From contig NZ_AZUN01000001.1 in the NCBI RefSeq assembly GCF_000527095.1, forward strand, positions 868,001 to 932,000: a DNA stretch of 64,000 nucleotides, written 5' to 3'. Shown piece by piece: positions 44,509 through 52,834 of the stretch. A program made the position numbers and the translations under genes. Below the pieces are notes generated by a model. That model was not told the origin of the DNA and searched no databases. It was given only the letters and a program-made list of their open reading frames with translations. Position 1 is the stretch's first letter, and each line of letters starts with the position of its first letter. The stretch comes from Methylomicrobium lacus LW14 (GTDB taxonomy: Bacteria; Pseudomonadota; Gammaproteobacteria; Methylococcales; Methylomonadaceae).

Positions 44509-45196
44509 ACCAAACAAACCCGCGGAAGGCGATCTGGTGGCTTATGCCTTGACGTTTATCCGGCGCTTATTCGTCAAACAAATCAAATCGGTCTATTACA
44601 ACGCCAGGGAAACGATCGGCGGCGATCACAAACGCGCGATCGTGGTGCATCAGGTCGAACAGGCCTGCGTGAATCTGCAGGAAACGCGCAACGAATTCGA
44701 GGATGCCTTGCAGCGTTTCAAGATGCTGGTCAATGTGAACGATGCGGCGCTCGAACACCGTTATCACCAATTGAACCGCAAATACCAGTTCTGCAAGTCG
44801 AAGTCCGAAGCGGTCAGCGCGCGGATTCGGGCGATCGAGGAAGTCAGCGAGGCGCTGTTTGCCGAATGGGAAAAGGAATTGGACGAATACAGCAACCGCG
44901 CCCTGAAAAATCACAGCAAGCAGCAGCTCAAGCTGGCCCGGCAAAATTACGCCCGCCTGATCAAGGCGCTGCGCATGGCCGAAGCGAAGATCCAGCCGGT
45001 GCTGTCCGCCTTCAAGGACCAGGTGCTGTATCTGAAGCATAATCTGAACGCGCAGGCGATCGCCGCCCTGCAGCATGAATTCATCGAAATCGGCATCGAC
45101 ATCGCGCAATTGATCCAGGCGATGGAAAAAACGATCGCCGAGGCCAGCAGTTTTGTCGCGGTGTTGTCCGAGCGGAAGGCGTTGCCGAGTCCGTGA
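44501..45196 (+). CDS. DUF2959-like coiled-coil protein
   Basis: The 231-residue protein is almost entirely helical and charged. CVNLQETRNEFEDALQRFK and LNRKYQFCKSKSEAVSARI match the DUF2959 pattern, and FEDALQRFKMLVNVNDAALEHRYHQ-type heptads (quoted in parts) suggest coiled coils. Typical relatives carry a signal peptide, but this one begins MAEPNKPAEGD and shows none, so it is probably cytoplasmic. Function is unknown. It is the last gene of the pabB unit, reached through an 8-bp overlap. Confidence 0.65.
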   Translation: MAEPNKPAEGDLVAYALTFIRRLFVKQIKSVYYNARETIGGDHKRAIVVHQVEQACVNLQETRNEFEDALQRFKMLVNVNDAALEHRYHQLNRKYQFCKSKSEAVSARIRAIEEVSEALFAEWEKELDEYSNRALKNHSKQQLKLARQNYARLIKALRMAEAKIQPVLSAFKDQVLYLKHNLNAQAIAALQHEFIEIGIDIAQLIQAMEKTIAEASSFVAVLSERKALPSP

Positions 45197-45230
45197 TTGG
45201 ATGGCGGAAGGCTTTTGCCTTCTTTCTTGC

Positions 45231-45285
45231 CGTTAGCTGAGCGGAGCCGAAGCTGACTGCGGGTTTCGACTCCGCTCAGCCGACT
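45231..45285. repeat. dispersed palindromic repeat element
   Basis: GTTAGCTGAGCGGAGCCGAAG and CGACTCCGCTCAGCCGAC form two arms of a palindrome with about 14 nt between them (each arm up to 20 nt counted). Closely related copies are at 49844-49895 and, as a half, at 26481-26503. It lies 35 bp downstream of the DUF2959 gene and may end its transcript. Confidence 0.7.
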
Positions 45286-45291
45286 ACGGGC

Positions 45292-45316
45292 CGGACGGGG
45301 CATGCTGCCCCGTCCG
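45292..45316. terminator. GC-rich hairpin after the pabB unit
   Basis: A perfect 11-bp stem (CGGACGGGGCA / TGCCCCGTCCG) with a 3-nt loop. There is no U-tract, so a terminator role is uncertain; the structure may belong to the adjacent repeat element. Confidence 0.45.
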
Positions 45317-45362
45317 CAGGGTTTCCGTGGTGTTCAAGAATAATGGCGCCGCTAAAACGTTT

Positions 45363-45387
45363 GGGACGGGGTTTCAAATCCCGTCCC
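45363..45387. repeat. second GC-rich hairpin upstream of sdaA
   Basis: GGGACGGG and CCCGTCCC enclose a short loop. The stem shares the GGACGGG core with the hairpin at 45292-45316, so the two may be degenerate copies of one unit. It lies about 120 bp upstream of sdaA. Confidence 0.5.
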
Positions 45388-45505
45388 GCTCAAGGGTTCA
45401 AACGTCTTCCTGCTCAAAGTGGCATAATCATTGCTGAAAACTCTGTAGAGATTCACATTCCAGTTTTTTGAATCCCGTCGCTTTCGCAACATTCAGGAGA
45501 CAATC

Positions 45506-46885
45506 ATGGCTATCAGCGTCTTCGATATTTTTAAAATCGGCATCGGCCCTTCCAGTTCGCATACGGTCGGGCCGATGCGGGCGGCGATGCTGTTTGCGGG
45601 CAAACTGGAGCAGCAGGGTATCATCGGCAAGGTGGATCGGCTCCAGGTCGAGTTGTTCGGCTCCCTCGGCGCGACCGGCAAGGGGCACGGCACCGACAAG
45701 GCGGTGCTGCTCGGGCTTGAAGGCGAGGCGCCGGATGTGATCGATACCGCGACCATTCCGCAGCGGCTGGTGGCGATCAGGGAAGCCGGAGCCATTCAGT
45801 TGTTGCGGCGCTATCCGCTGCGTTTCGACGAGAAGGCCGATCTGCTGTTTCAGCGCAAGGTCCTGCCTTATCATTCGAACGGCATGCGCTTTACCGTGTT
45901 CGACGCAACCGGATCCGAACTGCTGCAAACCGATTATTACTCGGTCGGCGGCGGTTTCGTGGTGACCGGCGCGGCCGCGGCGGCCGACAAGCTGAGTCAT
46001 GACGACACGCGTCTGCCATATCCGTTCACAACCGGCGCCGAACTTTTGAAGCTGTGCGCGGCGCATGACAAGCCGATCAGCGCGTTGATGATGAGCAATG
46101 AAAAGGCCTGGCTCAGCGAAGAGCAAATCCGTCAAAACCTGCTGAACATCTGGCGGGTAATGCAGGCCTGCGTCGAACGCGGCATGCGCGAAGAGGGCGT
46201 CTTGCCGGGCGGCATGAAGGTGAAGCGTCGGGCCGCTAACCTGTATCGGCAATTGATCGGCGAGATACCCCGGCAGACGCCGGGCGTGCCGGTCGGAACG
46301 CTGGACTGGGTGAACCTGTTCGCGCTGGCGGTCAGCGAGGAAAACGCCGCCGGCGGACGCGTCGTGACCGCGCCGACCAACGGCGCGGCAGGCATCATTC
46401 CGGCGGTGCTGCATTATTACTGGCGGTTTTGCGAAGGCGCGAATGAAGACGGCGTGGTCCGCTTTTTGCTGACCGCGGCCGCGATCGCGATTTTATATAA
46501 GGAGAATGCGTCGCTGTCCGGGGCCGAAGTCGGCTGTCAGGGCGAGGTCGGCGTCGCCTGCTCGATGGCGGCCGGCGCGTTGGCGGAAGTGCTGGGCGGC
46601 ACGCCGGAGCAGGTCGAAAACGCGGCCGAAATCGGTATGGAGCATAATCTGGGCCTGACTTGCGATCCAGTCGGCGGTTTGGTGCAGGTGCCCTGCATTG
46701 AACGCAATGCGATGGGCGCAGTCAAAGCAATAAATGCTGCGCGGATTGCGCTGCGCGGCGACGGTACGCATTTCGTGTCGCTGGACAAGGTGATTAAGAC
46801 GATGCGCGAAACCGGTGCGGATATGAAAACAAAATACAAGGAAACCTCGCGCGGGGGGCTCGCTGTGAATTTGATCGAGTGTTGA
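45506..46885 (+). CDS. sdaA: L-serine ammonia-lyase (iron-sulfur, single chain)
   Basis: SdaA deaminates L-serine to pyruvate and ammonia using a [4Fe-4S] cluster. The 459-residue length fits the single-chain gammaproteobacterial enzyme. The N-terminal domain has SVFDIFKIGIGPSSSHTVGP at residues 2-21 with the cluster-proximal SSH motif. The C-terminal half has APTNGAAGIIPAVLHYY, GCQGEVGVACSMAAGALAE and GLTCDPVGGLVQVPCIERNA with the conserved Cys residues. GGAGA lies 8 nt upstream of the ATG. In an organism that also makes serine (serAB at the other end of the window) it would control serine overflow into pyruvate. Confidence 0.95.
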   Translation: MAISVFDIFKIGIGPSSSHTVGPMRAAMLFAGKLEQQGIIGKVDRLQVELFGSLGATGKGHGTDKAVLLGLEGEAPDVIDTATIPQRLVAIREAGAIQLLRRYPLRFDEKADLLFQRKVLPYHSNGMRFTVFDATGSELLQTDYYSVGGGFVVTGAAAAADKLSHDDTRLPYPFTTGAELLKLCAAHDKPISALMMSNEKAWLSEEQIRQNLLNIWRVMQACVERGMREEGVLPGGMKVKRRAANLYRQLIGEIPRQTPGVPVGTLDWVNLFALAVSEENAAGGRVVTAPTNGAAGIIPAVLHYYWRFCEGANEDGVVRFLLTAAAIAILYKENASLSGAEVGCQGEVGVACSMAAGALAEVLGGTPEQVENAAEIGMEHNLGLTCDPVGGLVQVPCIERNAMGAVKAINAARIALRGDGTHFVSLDKVIKTMRETGADMKTKYKETSRGGLAVNLIEC

Positions 46886-46994
46886 AAGCCATTTTCAATC
46901 GGTGCAAAAGCAGCCTATCAAATTAAGTGTATAATTAAGATTTAATTAATTGTTTAAGCGGACAATTAAACAAAGTGTTACCTGACCCCAAAAT

Positions 46995-47714
46995 ATGACC
47001 AAGCAACCCCTAGAAAACACGAATATTGACGAAGATGGTGCTATTGCTTCAAGACGTAAGTTTCTGAAGAAGTTGGCTTGTGGATCTTTGCTGGCATTGA
47101 GCGGATCCGAGGTTGCAACGGCGGCGGTTCGGCATGTGATCCATCCGCATCGGCACAAGCACGGCCACAGTCATGGGCATTCACATGCAAAACCTATCCG
47201 CGCCCTTGAGCGGCATATTCAGTCGCGTTTTATGCAAAATACCCCGGAACCTTACTATCTGCATGCGGCTGAACACAAAACGCTCGCCTTCGAACATACG
47301 CATACCGGCGATAAATTAAAATTAACCTATTTTGAACGCGGCCGTTATATTACAGAAGCGCTGCACGAAATCAATTATCTGCTCCGCGACTTCCGTACCG
47401 ATGATATTCATCCCATTGATACCGCATTATTGGATCAGTTGTTTGTTCTGAAGCAAACCCTGGGTGTGAATAAACCATTTCATATCATATCCGGTTATCG
47501 TTCTCCGCTCACCAATGCCCAGTTACGCAAACATAGCCATGGGGTTGCCGATCATAGTTTTCACATGCAAGGCCGAGCGATTGACATCAGGCTCGAAGGC
47601 GTATCCTCCAAAACGATTAGAAACGCGGCGCTGACTTTGGCGCAAGGCGGCGTGGGTTATTATCCTCGGGATAATTTTGTGCATTTGGATACGGGCGAAT
47701 TTAGAAACTGGTAG
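46995..47714 (+). CDS. Tat-exported DUF882 / M15-like peptidase (YcbK-like)
   Basis: The 239-residue protein begins with a twin-arginine-type signal (SRRKFLKK near residues 19-26, then a hydrophobic LACGSLLALSG). A His-rich stretch follows (about eight His between residues 52 and 68). The C-terminal half is a DUF882/M15 domain: FHIISGYRSPLTNAQLRKHS, FHMQGRAIDIRL and VHLDTGEFRNW supply the zinc-binding His/Asp residues. YcbK-type proteins act on or near the cell wall as putative DD- or LD-carboxypeptidases. The His-rich segment may bind metal. The gene is single, with 110 bp upstream of it containing short AT-rich inverted repeats. Confidence 0.82.
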   Translation: MTKQPLENTNIDEDGAIASRRKFLKKLACGSLLALSGSEVATAAVRHVIHPHRHKHGHSHGHSHAKPIRALERHIQSRFMQNTPEPYYLHAAEHKTLAFEHTHTGDKLKLTYFERGRYITEALHEINYLLRDFRTDDIHPIDTALLDQLFVLKQTLGVNKPFHIISGYRSPLTNAQLRKHSHGVADHSFHMQGRAIDIRLEGVSSKTIRNAALTLAQGGVGYYPRDNFVHLDTGEFRNW

Positions 47715-47728
47715 AGCAGCGAAGACTA

Positions 47729-48706
47729 TTATGCATCATCAGTGCGAATCCAGACGCTTCTAAAATATTTCTGGGGATGATCCTTATCGTTAATGTCCTT
47801 GCAAGGCGTTCGATCGATTCTCTCGATCGAACCATCATCGCTGAGAAGGTGCAATTGATTATCCCGATGCGGATAAAATAAAACGCTTTCCGGGCGAAAA
47901 TGAGCGGGCAAACCCGTGACTTCAATGCGTTCGGGATTTTCGTTTTTTAGCCCAGACCATTGGTAGAGAGCAAATTGATCGCTGCCGTCATAAGCGCCGG
48001 CAATGATGATAAAGCGATTTTTACTTGCCCAATATTCAATGCTTCGGATTCCCTGGCCATTCAAATCCAGTTCGATGGGCTCGCCAAAAATCGCATGGGC
48101 ACGTTTTTTCTCGATCAATTCTTTCGGATTTTTTAGAGGCAAAACAATGGCTTTGCCGCCAGGAATGGGATTGCGAAAACCAATGAGTAGCTCTTGATTG
48201 GGCGTTACGGCCAGCCCTTCGATGTTTAACCCGCCTTTGGCTTTAGGTGGCAGTTTTTCCGCGGCTTCAAGTTGATAAGGCTTTAACCGCTCATCCTTCA
48301 GCATGTCCTCAAATAGTTGAGTATAGGAATGCCCAAATTGTTTGAAGCGCTTCTCGCCATCGTCTGCCAATAGTTTATTGGCAAAAAATTGATGCCGTTC
48401 CGGCTTGGATTCACCGTCTTTATTTCTTCCATGAGAGCTAATCCAGTAGAGGGTTTCGCCAAGTTGAACCGCGCCTTCGATATCGACTTCTTTATCTTTA
48501 GGGTTATTGTCAAAGTAGTCGTTAATATCCTTCCCGGAAATCCCAGAAACGGGGCCTCCCGATATGTCGGAGCGATAGACTTTTAGGATATTGTCTTCGT
48601 CATTCGCCACAACAAAATGCTGCTCATCAAGAGCAATCGCCGCTGAGGCATCGCAGATTTCCTGATGTATGAGTTCTCGCTCAACACGAAAGCTGATTCT
48701 TTTCAT
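47729..48706 (-). CDS. DUF3616 family protein
   Basis: This 325-residue protein fits DUF3616: EICDASAAIALDEQHFVVAN and VDIEGAVQLGETLYWISSHG near the start, then LNIEGLAVTPNQELLIGFRN, which is one blade of a probable propeller, and the tail ending FRSVWIRTDDA. Function is unknown. No signal peptide is present. It lies 17 bp after the ornithine cyclodeaminase gene in the same direction, so both could be on one transcript. It is convergent with the DUF882 gene. Confidence 0.78.
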   Translation of the reverse strand: MKRISFRVERELIHQEICDASAAIALDEQHFVVANDEDNILKVYRSDISGGPVSGISGKDINDYFDNNPKDKEVDIEGAVQLGETLYWISSHGRNKDGESKPERHQFFANKLLADDGEKRFKQFGHSYTQLFEDMLKDERLKPYQLEAAEKLPPKAKGGLNIEGLAVTPNQELLIGFRNPIPGGKAIVLPLKNPKELIEKKRAHAIFGEPIELDLNGQGIRSIEYWASKNRFIIIAGAYDGSDQFALYQWSGLKNENPERIEVTGLPAHFRPESVLFYPHRDNQLHLLSDDGSIERIDRTPCKDINDKDHPQKYFRSVWIRTDDA

Positions 48707-48723
48707 CTATTGCACTCCTGATT

Positions 48724-49731
48724 TTAGGTTAACAGCCCGAACAAATCCTTCGGGTCGACAGGCTCCGGCAGCAGGTCCAGTTCCTGCCCCAAGGCATGCT
48801 CCAGAGCCAGCTGATAAAGCAGGCGGAGCGCCGAATAATCTTCCAGCGCAAAGCCGACCGCATCGAAAAGAGTGATCTCGTCGCTGTTTTCCCTCCCCGG
48901 TTTGCTGCCGGTCGTGAGTTCCCACAACTCTGCATGGATGCGTTCGGCATCGCATTGCTGCACTTCGCCTTCGATCAGCGATTGCGACAGATATTCGACC
49001 ACGATCTTCGCGGCTTCGAGCAGTTCCGGAGGCAGTTCGGTTTTGCCGGGGCAATCGCAGCCGATCGCGTTGATATGGGTTCCGGGCGCGATGTCCTGCA
49101 AATCGAATAATCGATGCCTGCCGTAGGCGGCGGTTGCAGTAATTACGATATCGGCTTGCCGGACCGCTTCCTGAATCGTGTCGCAAGGCGTCAGCGCAAA
49201 ATTGCGGGTCTTCAGATTATGCGCGAATTTAATCATCGCCAGCGGGTCTTTGTCATAAAAGCGGATTTCTTTGAGCGGGAACAGGCGCTTGAAGCCCAGC
49301 ACCTGAAATTCCGCCTGCGCGCCGGTGCCGATGATCGCGAGCGTTTCGGAGTTTTTACGGGCCAGGTATTTTGCCGCCAATGCGCAGGTTGCGGCGGTTC
49401 TGAATGCGGTCAGCAAGGTCATTTCGGCAAGCAGCAGGGGATAGCCGGTTAGGGCATCGCTGAGCTGGCCGGTCGCGACGACACTGAGTTTGCCTTTGGC
49501 CGGATTGCCGGGATAGCCGTTAACATATTTGAACGCATAGTAGCGGTCGTCGGCGCAGGGCATCAGTTCGATCACGCCATGGGCATAATACGTGGCATGG
49601 CGGGGAGATAAGCGAAAATCGGGCCAGCGGGAAAAGTCGTGTTCGAGCGAGGTAATCAGCCGGCCAAAAAAGGCTTCGATGCCGATCGTGGCGATCAGCT
49701 TTTGCATGTCTCGAACCGTGATGACTTTCAT
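48724..49731 (-). CDS. ornithine cyclodeaminase
   Basis: The 335-residue protein matches the ornithine cyclodeaminase / mu-crystallin family. The Rossmann motif LAIIGTGAQAEFQVLGFKRL is near residues 133-152, and VITATAAYGRHRLFDLQDI and INAIGCDCPGKTELPPELL follow. The classical enzyme turns ornithine into proline with release of ammonia. Related members make tetrahydropyrrolopyridine or reduce ketimines, so the true substrate is not fixed by sequence. Downstream at 17 bp is the DUF3616 gene. Confidence 0.85.
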   Translation of the reverse strand: MKVITVRDMQKLIATIGIEAFFGRLITSLEHDFSRWPDFRLSPRHATYYAHGVIELMPCADDRYYAFKYVNGYPGNPAKGKLSVVATGQLSDALTGYPLLLAEMTLLTAFRTAATCALAAKYLARKNSETLAIIGTGAQAEFQVLGFKRLFPLKEIRFYDKDPLAMIKFAHNLKTRNFALTPCDTIQEAVRQADIVITATAAYGRHRLFDLQDIAPGTHINAIGCDCPGKTELPPELLEAAKIVVEYLSQSLIEGEVQQCDAERIHAELWELTTGSKPGRENSDEITLFDAVGFALEDYSALRLLYQLALEHALGQELDLLPEPVDPKDLFGLLT

Positions 49732-49843
49732 GGGGAGGTCCTGACTCTGTTTGGACTGAAGCTGTCGAGGGGCACCTGGCCTTATGACAAGTGCTAGGCG
49801 AGCGGGTTCATGAGATTTGCATTCCCACGCGGTGTGTTAGGCC

Positions 49844-49895
49844 GTTCGCTGAGCGAAGTCGAAGCGATGTGTTGACTTCGGCTCCGCTCAGCCAA
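49844..49895. repeat. dispersed palindromic repeat element
   Basis: GTTCGCTGAGCGAAGTCGAAG and CTTCGGCTCCGCTCAGCCAAC are inverted arms with about 10 nt between them. It is related to the elements at 45231-45285 and 26481-26503. It lies between queC and the ornithine cyclodeaminase gene and may end the que transcript. Confidence 0.7.
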
Positions 49896-49961
49896 CGAGG
49901 AAGTGATTGACGGCAGTGGCGCGGCGCACTAGGATTAGGTTTGTACGGTGCGCGAGGGAGG

Positions 49962-50633
49962 CTAGCGGTAGCGCGTAGGGTCCGCGATGCCTGCGGCCGC
50001 AAAACCGTTTTTGCGCAGCCGGCAGGCGTCGCACAGGCCGCAGGCGCGGCCGTCCGGGTCGGCGGCGTAACAGGACACGGTCTGGCTGTAATCGACGCCC
50101 AAGGCCTGCCCGGTTTTGATGATTTCGGCCTTGCTCAACGCAATCAGCGGCGTGTGGATCGTAAAGTGGCCGCCTTCGACGCCGGCCTTGGTCGCAAGAT
50201 CGGCCAGTTTTTGAAAGGCTTCGATGAATTCGGGCCGGCAATCCGGGTAGCCGGAATAATCGACCGCATTCACGCCGATGAAAATGTCGCGAGCATTCAG
50301 CACTTCCGCCCAACCCAGGGAAAATGCCAGAAAGATCGTGTTGCGCGCCGGCACATAGGTGATCGGAATGCCGTCTTGCGGCGTCATCGGTACCGGAATG
50401 TGGTCGTCGGTCAATGCCGAGCCGCCGATTGCGCCGAGTCCCAGCGGAATGATCTTATGGTCGGCGACGCGATAGCGTTCGGCGATGCGCCGCGCGGTGT
50501 TCAGTTCCGCGTTATGCCGCTGCCCGTAATCGAAACTGAGGGCATGACAAAGGTAGCCCTGGCTTTGAGCCAGCGCCAACACGGTAACCGAATCGAGCCC
50601 GCCCGAGAGCAGGATAATCGCTTTTTTTTGCAT
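49962..50633 (-). CDS. queC: 7-cyano-7-deazaguanine synthase QueC
   Basis: QueC uses ATP to turn 7-carboxy-7-deazaguanine into preQ0 for queuosine in tRNA. The 223-residue protein has the PP-loop LLSGGLDSVTVLAL at residues 8-21 and the C-terminal zinc-binding Cys cluster (CYAADPDGRACGLCDACRLR, about residues 189-208). It starts 4 bp after queE, and the two are the last genes of the long minus-strand series. No preQ1-type riboswitch was seen nearby. Confidence 0.95.
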   Translation of the reverse strand: MQKKAIILLSGGLDSVTVLALAQSQGYLCHALSFDYGQRHNAELNTARRIAERYRVADHKIIPLGLGAIGGSALTDDHIPVPMTPQDGIPITYVPARNTIFLAFSLGWAEVLNARDIFIGVNAVDYSGYPDCRPEFIEAFQKLADLATKAGVEGGHFTIHTPLIALSKAEIIKTGQALGVDYSQTVSCYAADPDGRACGLCDACRLRKNGFAAAGIADPTRYR

Positions 50634-50637
50634 GTGA

Positions 50638-51279
50638 TTATTTGCCGCGGGCGTCGGCCCACAGCAGTTTGTGAAGTTGAATCTGAAAGCGGACCGGCAG
50701 CCGGTCGGCGAGGATTTTATCGGCCAGGTCGGTCGGATCTTGTTGGCCCATTACCGGCGAAAACAAAATCTGGCAGCGTTCCGGCAGGCCGTATTCTTTC
50801 AGCGCAGCCTTCGACCAGGCGTAATCTTCCTCACTGCCGATCACGAATTTGATCTGATCCTTGTGATCGAGGAAGCCGATGTTTTGATAAAGATTCCTGC
50901 CCATTTCGCCGGAACTTGGCGTTTTCAGGTCCATCACCTTGATCACGCGCGGATCGACCTTCGAAATGTCGAGCGCGCCGCTGGTTTCGAGCGATACGCT
51001 GTAGCCTTTGTCGAGCAGGCGGGTCATCAAGTCCAGGCAGCCCGGCTGAGCCATGGGCTCGCCACCGGTGACGGTCACATACGGCGTACCGTAGGCGTCG
51101 ACCTGGGCGAGAATCTCGTCGATCGTGATTTTTCTGCCGCCGGTGAAGGCGTATTCGGTATCGCAATAAACGCAGCGCAGCGGACAGCCGGTCAGGCGAA
51201 TAAAGACGGTCGGCAAGCCGACCGTGTTCGATTCGCCTTGCAGTGAAAAGAAAATTTCGGAAATGCGGAGAGAACTCAC
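50638..51279 (-). CDS. queE: 7-carboxy-7-deazaguanine synthase QueE
   Basis: QueE is a radical SAM enzyme that converts 6-carboxytetrahydropterin to 7-carboxy-7-deazaguanine. The 213-residue protein begins ISEIFFSLQGESNTVGLPT and has the cluster motif CPLRCVYC (CX3CX2C) near residues 32-39, with TGGEPMAQP as the SAM-binding GGEP. Its ATG overlaps the cpoB stop codon region by 4 bp, and queC follows after 4 bp. The coupling to the Tol-Pal genes is typical of Gammaproteobacteria and is probably a matter of conserved gene order, not function. Confidence 0.95.
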   Translation of the reverse strand: MSSLRISEIFFSLQGESNTVGLPTVFIRLTGCPLRCVYCDTEYAFTGGRKITIDEILAQVDAYGTPYVTVTGGEPMAQPGCLDLMTRLLDKGYSVSLETSGALDISKVDPRVIKVMDLKTPSSGEMGRNLYQNIGFLDHKDQIKFVIGSEEDYAWSKAALKEYGLPERCQILFSPVMGQQDPTDLADKILADRLPVRFQIQLHKLLWADARGK

Positions 51280-52151
51280 TGGCCTTGGATCGATTGCAGT
51301 TTTTTGGCCGCCAAACGCGCTGCGTTCGTATTCGGATAATCGTTCGTAACCCGAGTCAGATACTCGCGGGCTTTGGCCTTGTTGTTCAGGTCGATTTCGA
51401 GATAACCGAGCTTCAGCAACGCATCAGGCACCTTCTGGCTGCCGGCATAACTGTCCAGCACCTTGCTGAAGGCCGCGCGGGATGCGCTGAAATCCTGATT
51501 GACGCGGTACGCTTCGCCGAGCCAGTATTGCGCATTGCCGGCCAGAGGACCGGAAGGGTTGCGGCTCAAATAGGCCTTGAACTCCTCGATCGACTGCGCC
51601 GTGCGGCCGTTTCTGAGGTCGTCGTAGGCCTGTTTGTAGTCCTGATCTTCCGATACCGCGGCGGGTTCGCTCGGTGGCGGCGGAACGGCGGCCGGCGCCT
51701 GATCGGCATCGGCAGGCGCTTCCGTGGCGCGCTCATTTGACTCGGCCGGTTGTGCTTCGCTTGAAGGCTGCAGATTGTCCAAATCGGCAGGCGGCGCGGC
51801 ATCGCCGGCGCTTTCACCGGCTGGGGCCGCCGCCTCCGGACTGCCGCCCGAGGACTTGTTTTCGAGATTTTGCACGCGTTCGTCAAAATCCGAATACATC
51901 GTGCTCAGGCGTTTTTTCAGTTCGGAGTTTTGATAGGCCTGTTCCTCGACCTTGCCGGTCAGTTCGCGCACTTCGCTTTGCAGTTGGTCGATGCGGCTCA
52001 TCAGCTCGTACAGGGTCTTGCTGGAGGCAGCCGCCTGCGGGATCGGAACCCCTGCCGGATTGCTGGGATCGTTGACCACGGGAGCCAACGCCCAGGCGTT
52101 TACAGAGAGGCTGCCGACCAGCGCCGACAGCAGCAAGGGACGTATGCTCAT
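51276..52151 (-). CDS. cpoB: cell division coordinator CpoB (YbgF)
   Basis: CpoB is a periplasmic protein that links PBP1B activity to the Tol machine during constriction. The 291-residue protein has a signal peptide (ending near AWALAP), an N-terminal coiled coil (YELMSRIDQLQSEVRELTGK), a long Ala/Pro/Glu-rich linker at about 95-160, and a C-terminal TPR domain (YKQAYDDLRNGRTAQSIEEF, GSQKVPDALLKLGYLEIDL). The first codon follows the pal stop directly. The linker is longer than in E. coli CpoB (263 residues). Confidence 0.92.
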   Translation of the reverse strand: MSIRPLLLSALVGSLSVNAWALAPVVNDPSNPAGVPIPQAAASSKTLYELMSRIDQLQSEVRELTGKVEEQAYQNSELKKRLSTMYSDFDERVQNLENKSSGGSPEAAAPAGESAGDAAPPADLDNLQPSSEAQPAESNERATEAPADADQAPAAVPPPPSEPAAVSEDQDYKQAYDDLRNGRTAQSIEEFKAYLSRNPSGPLAGNAQYWLGEAYRVNQDFSASRAAFSKVLDSYAGSQKVPDALLKLGYLEIDLNNKAKAREYLTRVTNDYPNTNAARLAAKKLQSIQGQ

Positions 52152-52727
52152 TTATTTGTAAACCAGTTCGACGCGGCGGTTAAGTTCCCACGCAGACTCG
52201 TCGCTGCCGAAGGCGGCCGGTTTCTCTTCGCCATAGCTGACCAGGTCGAATTGGCTGTCGGAGGCGCCTTGCGCCCGCATCAGGTTCGCGACCGATTTGG
52301 AGCGGTTTTCACCCAAAGCGATGTTGTATTCGCGCGAGCCGCGTTCGTCGGCATGGCCTTCCAGGGCAAGCCGTTGGCCGGGATGGCTGGCCAGATAACG
52401 GGCGTGTGCGGCGATCACCGGTTCAAAATCCGGTTGAATCTGGCTGCTGTCCAGCATGAAATAGATCGTTGATTTGGACAGCGGGTTGTTCGGATCGGAA
52501 AATTCGGGTCCCAAGCGGCTATTGGGATAATTTCCAGAACCGCCCGCACCGAATTGCGAACCGCCGAGACCTGCGCCGTTATTCAGCCCGCCGGTCGATG
52601 CATCGTTGATGCCGCTGGCGCCCATTTGCGAGCCGTCGGTCAAGGCCTGATCGGCTTCGTCATCGCTGCAAGCGGTCAAAAACATGGCGCTTATTGCCAA
52701 AGCTAAGAGTGTTTTGTTCAGTTTCAT
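52152..52727 (-). CDS. pal: peptidoglycan-associated lipoprotein Pal
   Basis: Pal is an outer-membrane lipoprotein that binds peptidoglycan and TolB. From the ATG at 52727 it has 191 residues with a lipoprotein signal (ALAISAMFLTAC, Cys near residue 20). A Gly/Asn-rich linker precedes the OmpA-like domain (TIYFMLDSSQIQPDFEPVIA, then LALEGHADERGSREYNIALG and RSKSVANLM), in which the Asp and Arg that bind diaminopimelate are kept. The frame is open for 19 codons upstream, but the lipobox fixes the start. GCCTT-rich DNA between tolB and pal contains a hairpin at 52788-52813. Confidence 0.95.
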   Translation of the reverse strand: MKLNKTLLALAISAMFLTACSDDEADQALTDGSQMGASGINDASTGGLNNGAGLGGSQFGAGGSGNYPNSRLGPEFSDPNNPLSKSTIYFMLDSSQIQPDFEPVIAAHARYLASHPGQRLALEGHADERGSREYNIALGENRSKSVANLMRAQGASDSQFDLVSYGEEKPAAFGSDESAWELNRRVELVYK

Positions 52728-52787
52728 CGTTAAGGTCCCGAAAAATAAGGTAATAATTTTACAAAAAAAAAGGGCTCGTGCCAATCG

Positions 52788-52813
52788 GGCAGGGCATTTA
52801 TGTTAGCCCTGCC
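52788..52813 (-). terminator. hairpin between tolB and pal
   Basis: GGCAGGGC and GCCCTGCC form an 8-bp stem with a 10-nt loop. On the minus strand a run of U begins about 17 nt after the stem, which is too far for a classical terminator. It may attenuate, or protect the upstream mRNA. Confidence 0.35.
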
Positions 52814-52834
52814 TTCGGATGGCCGGTCGAGGGT

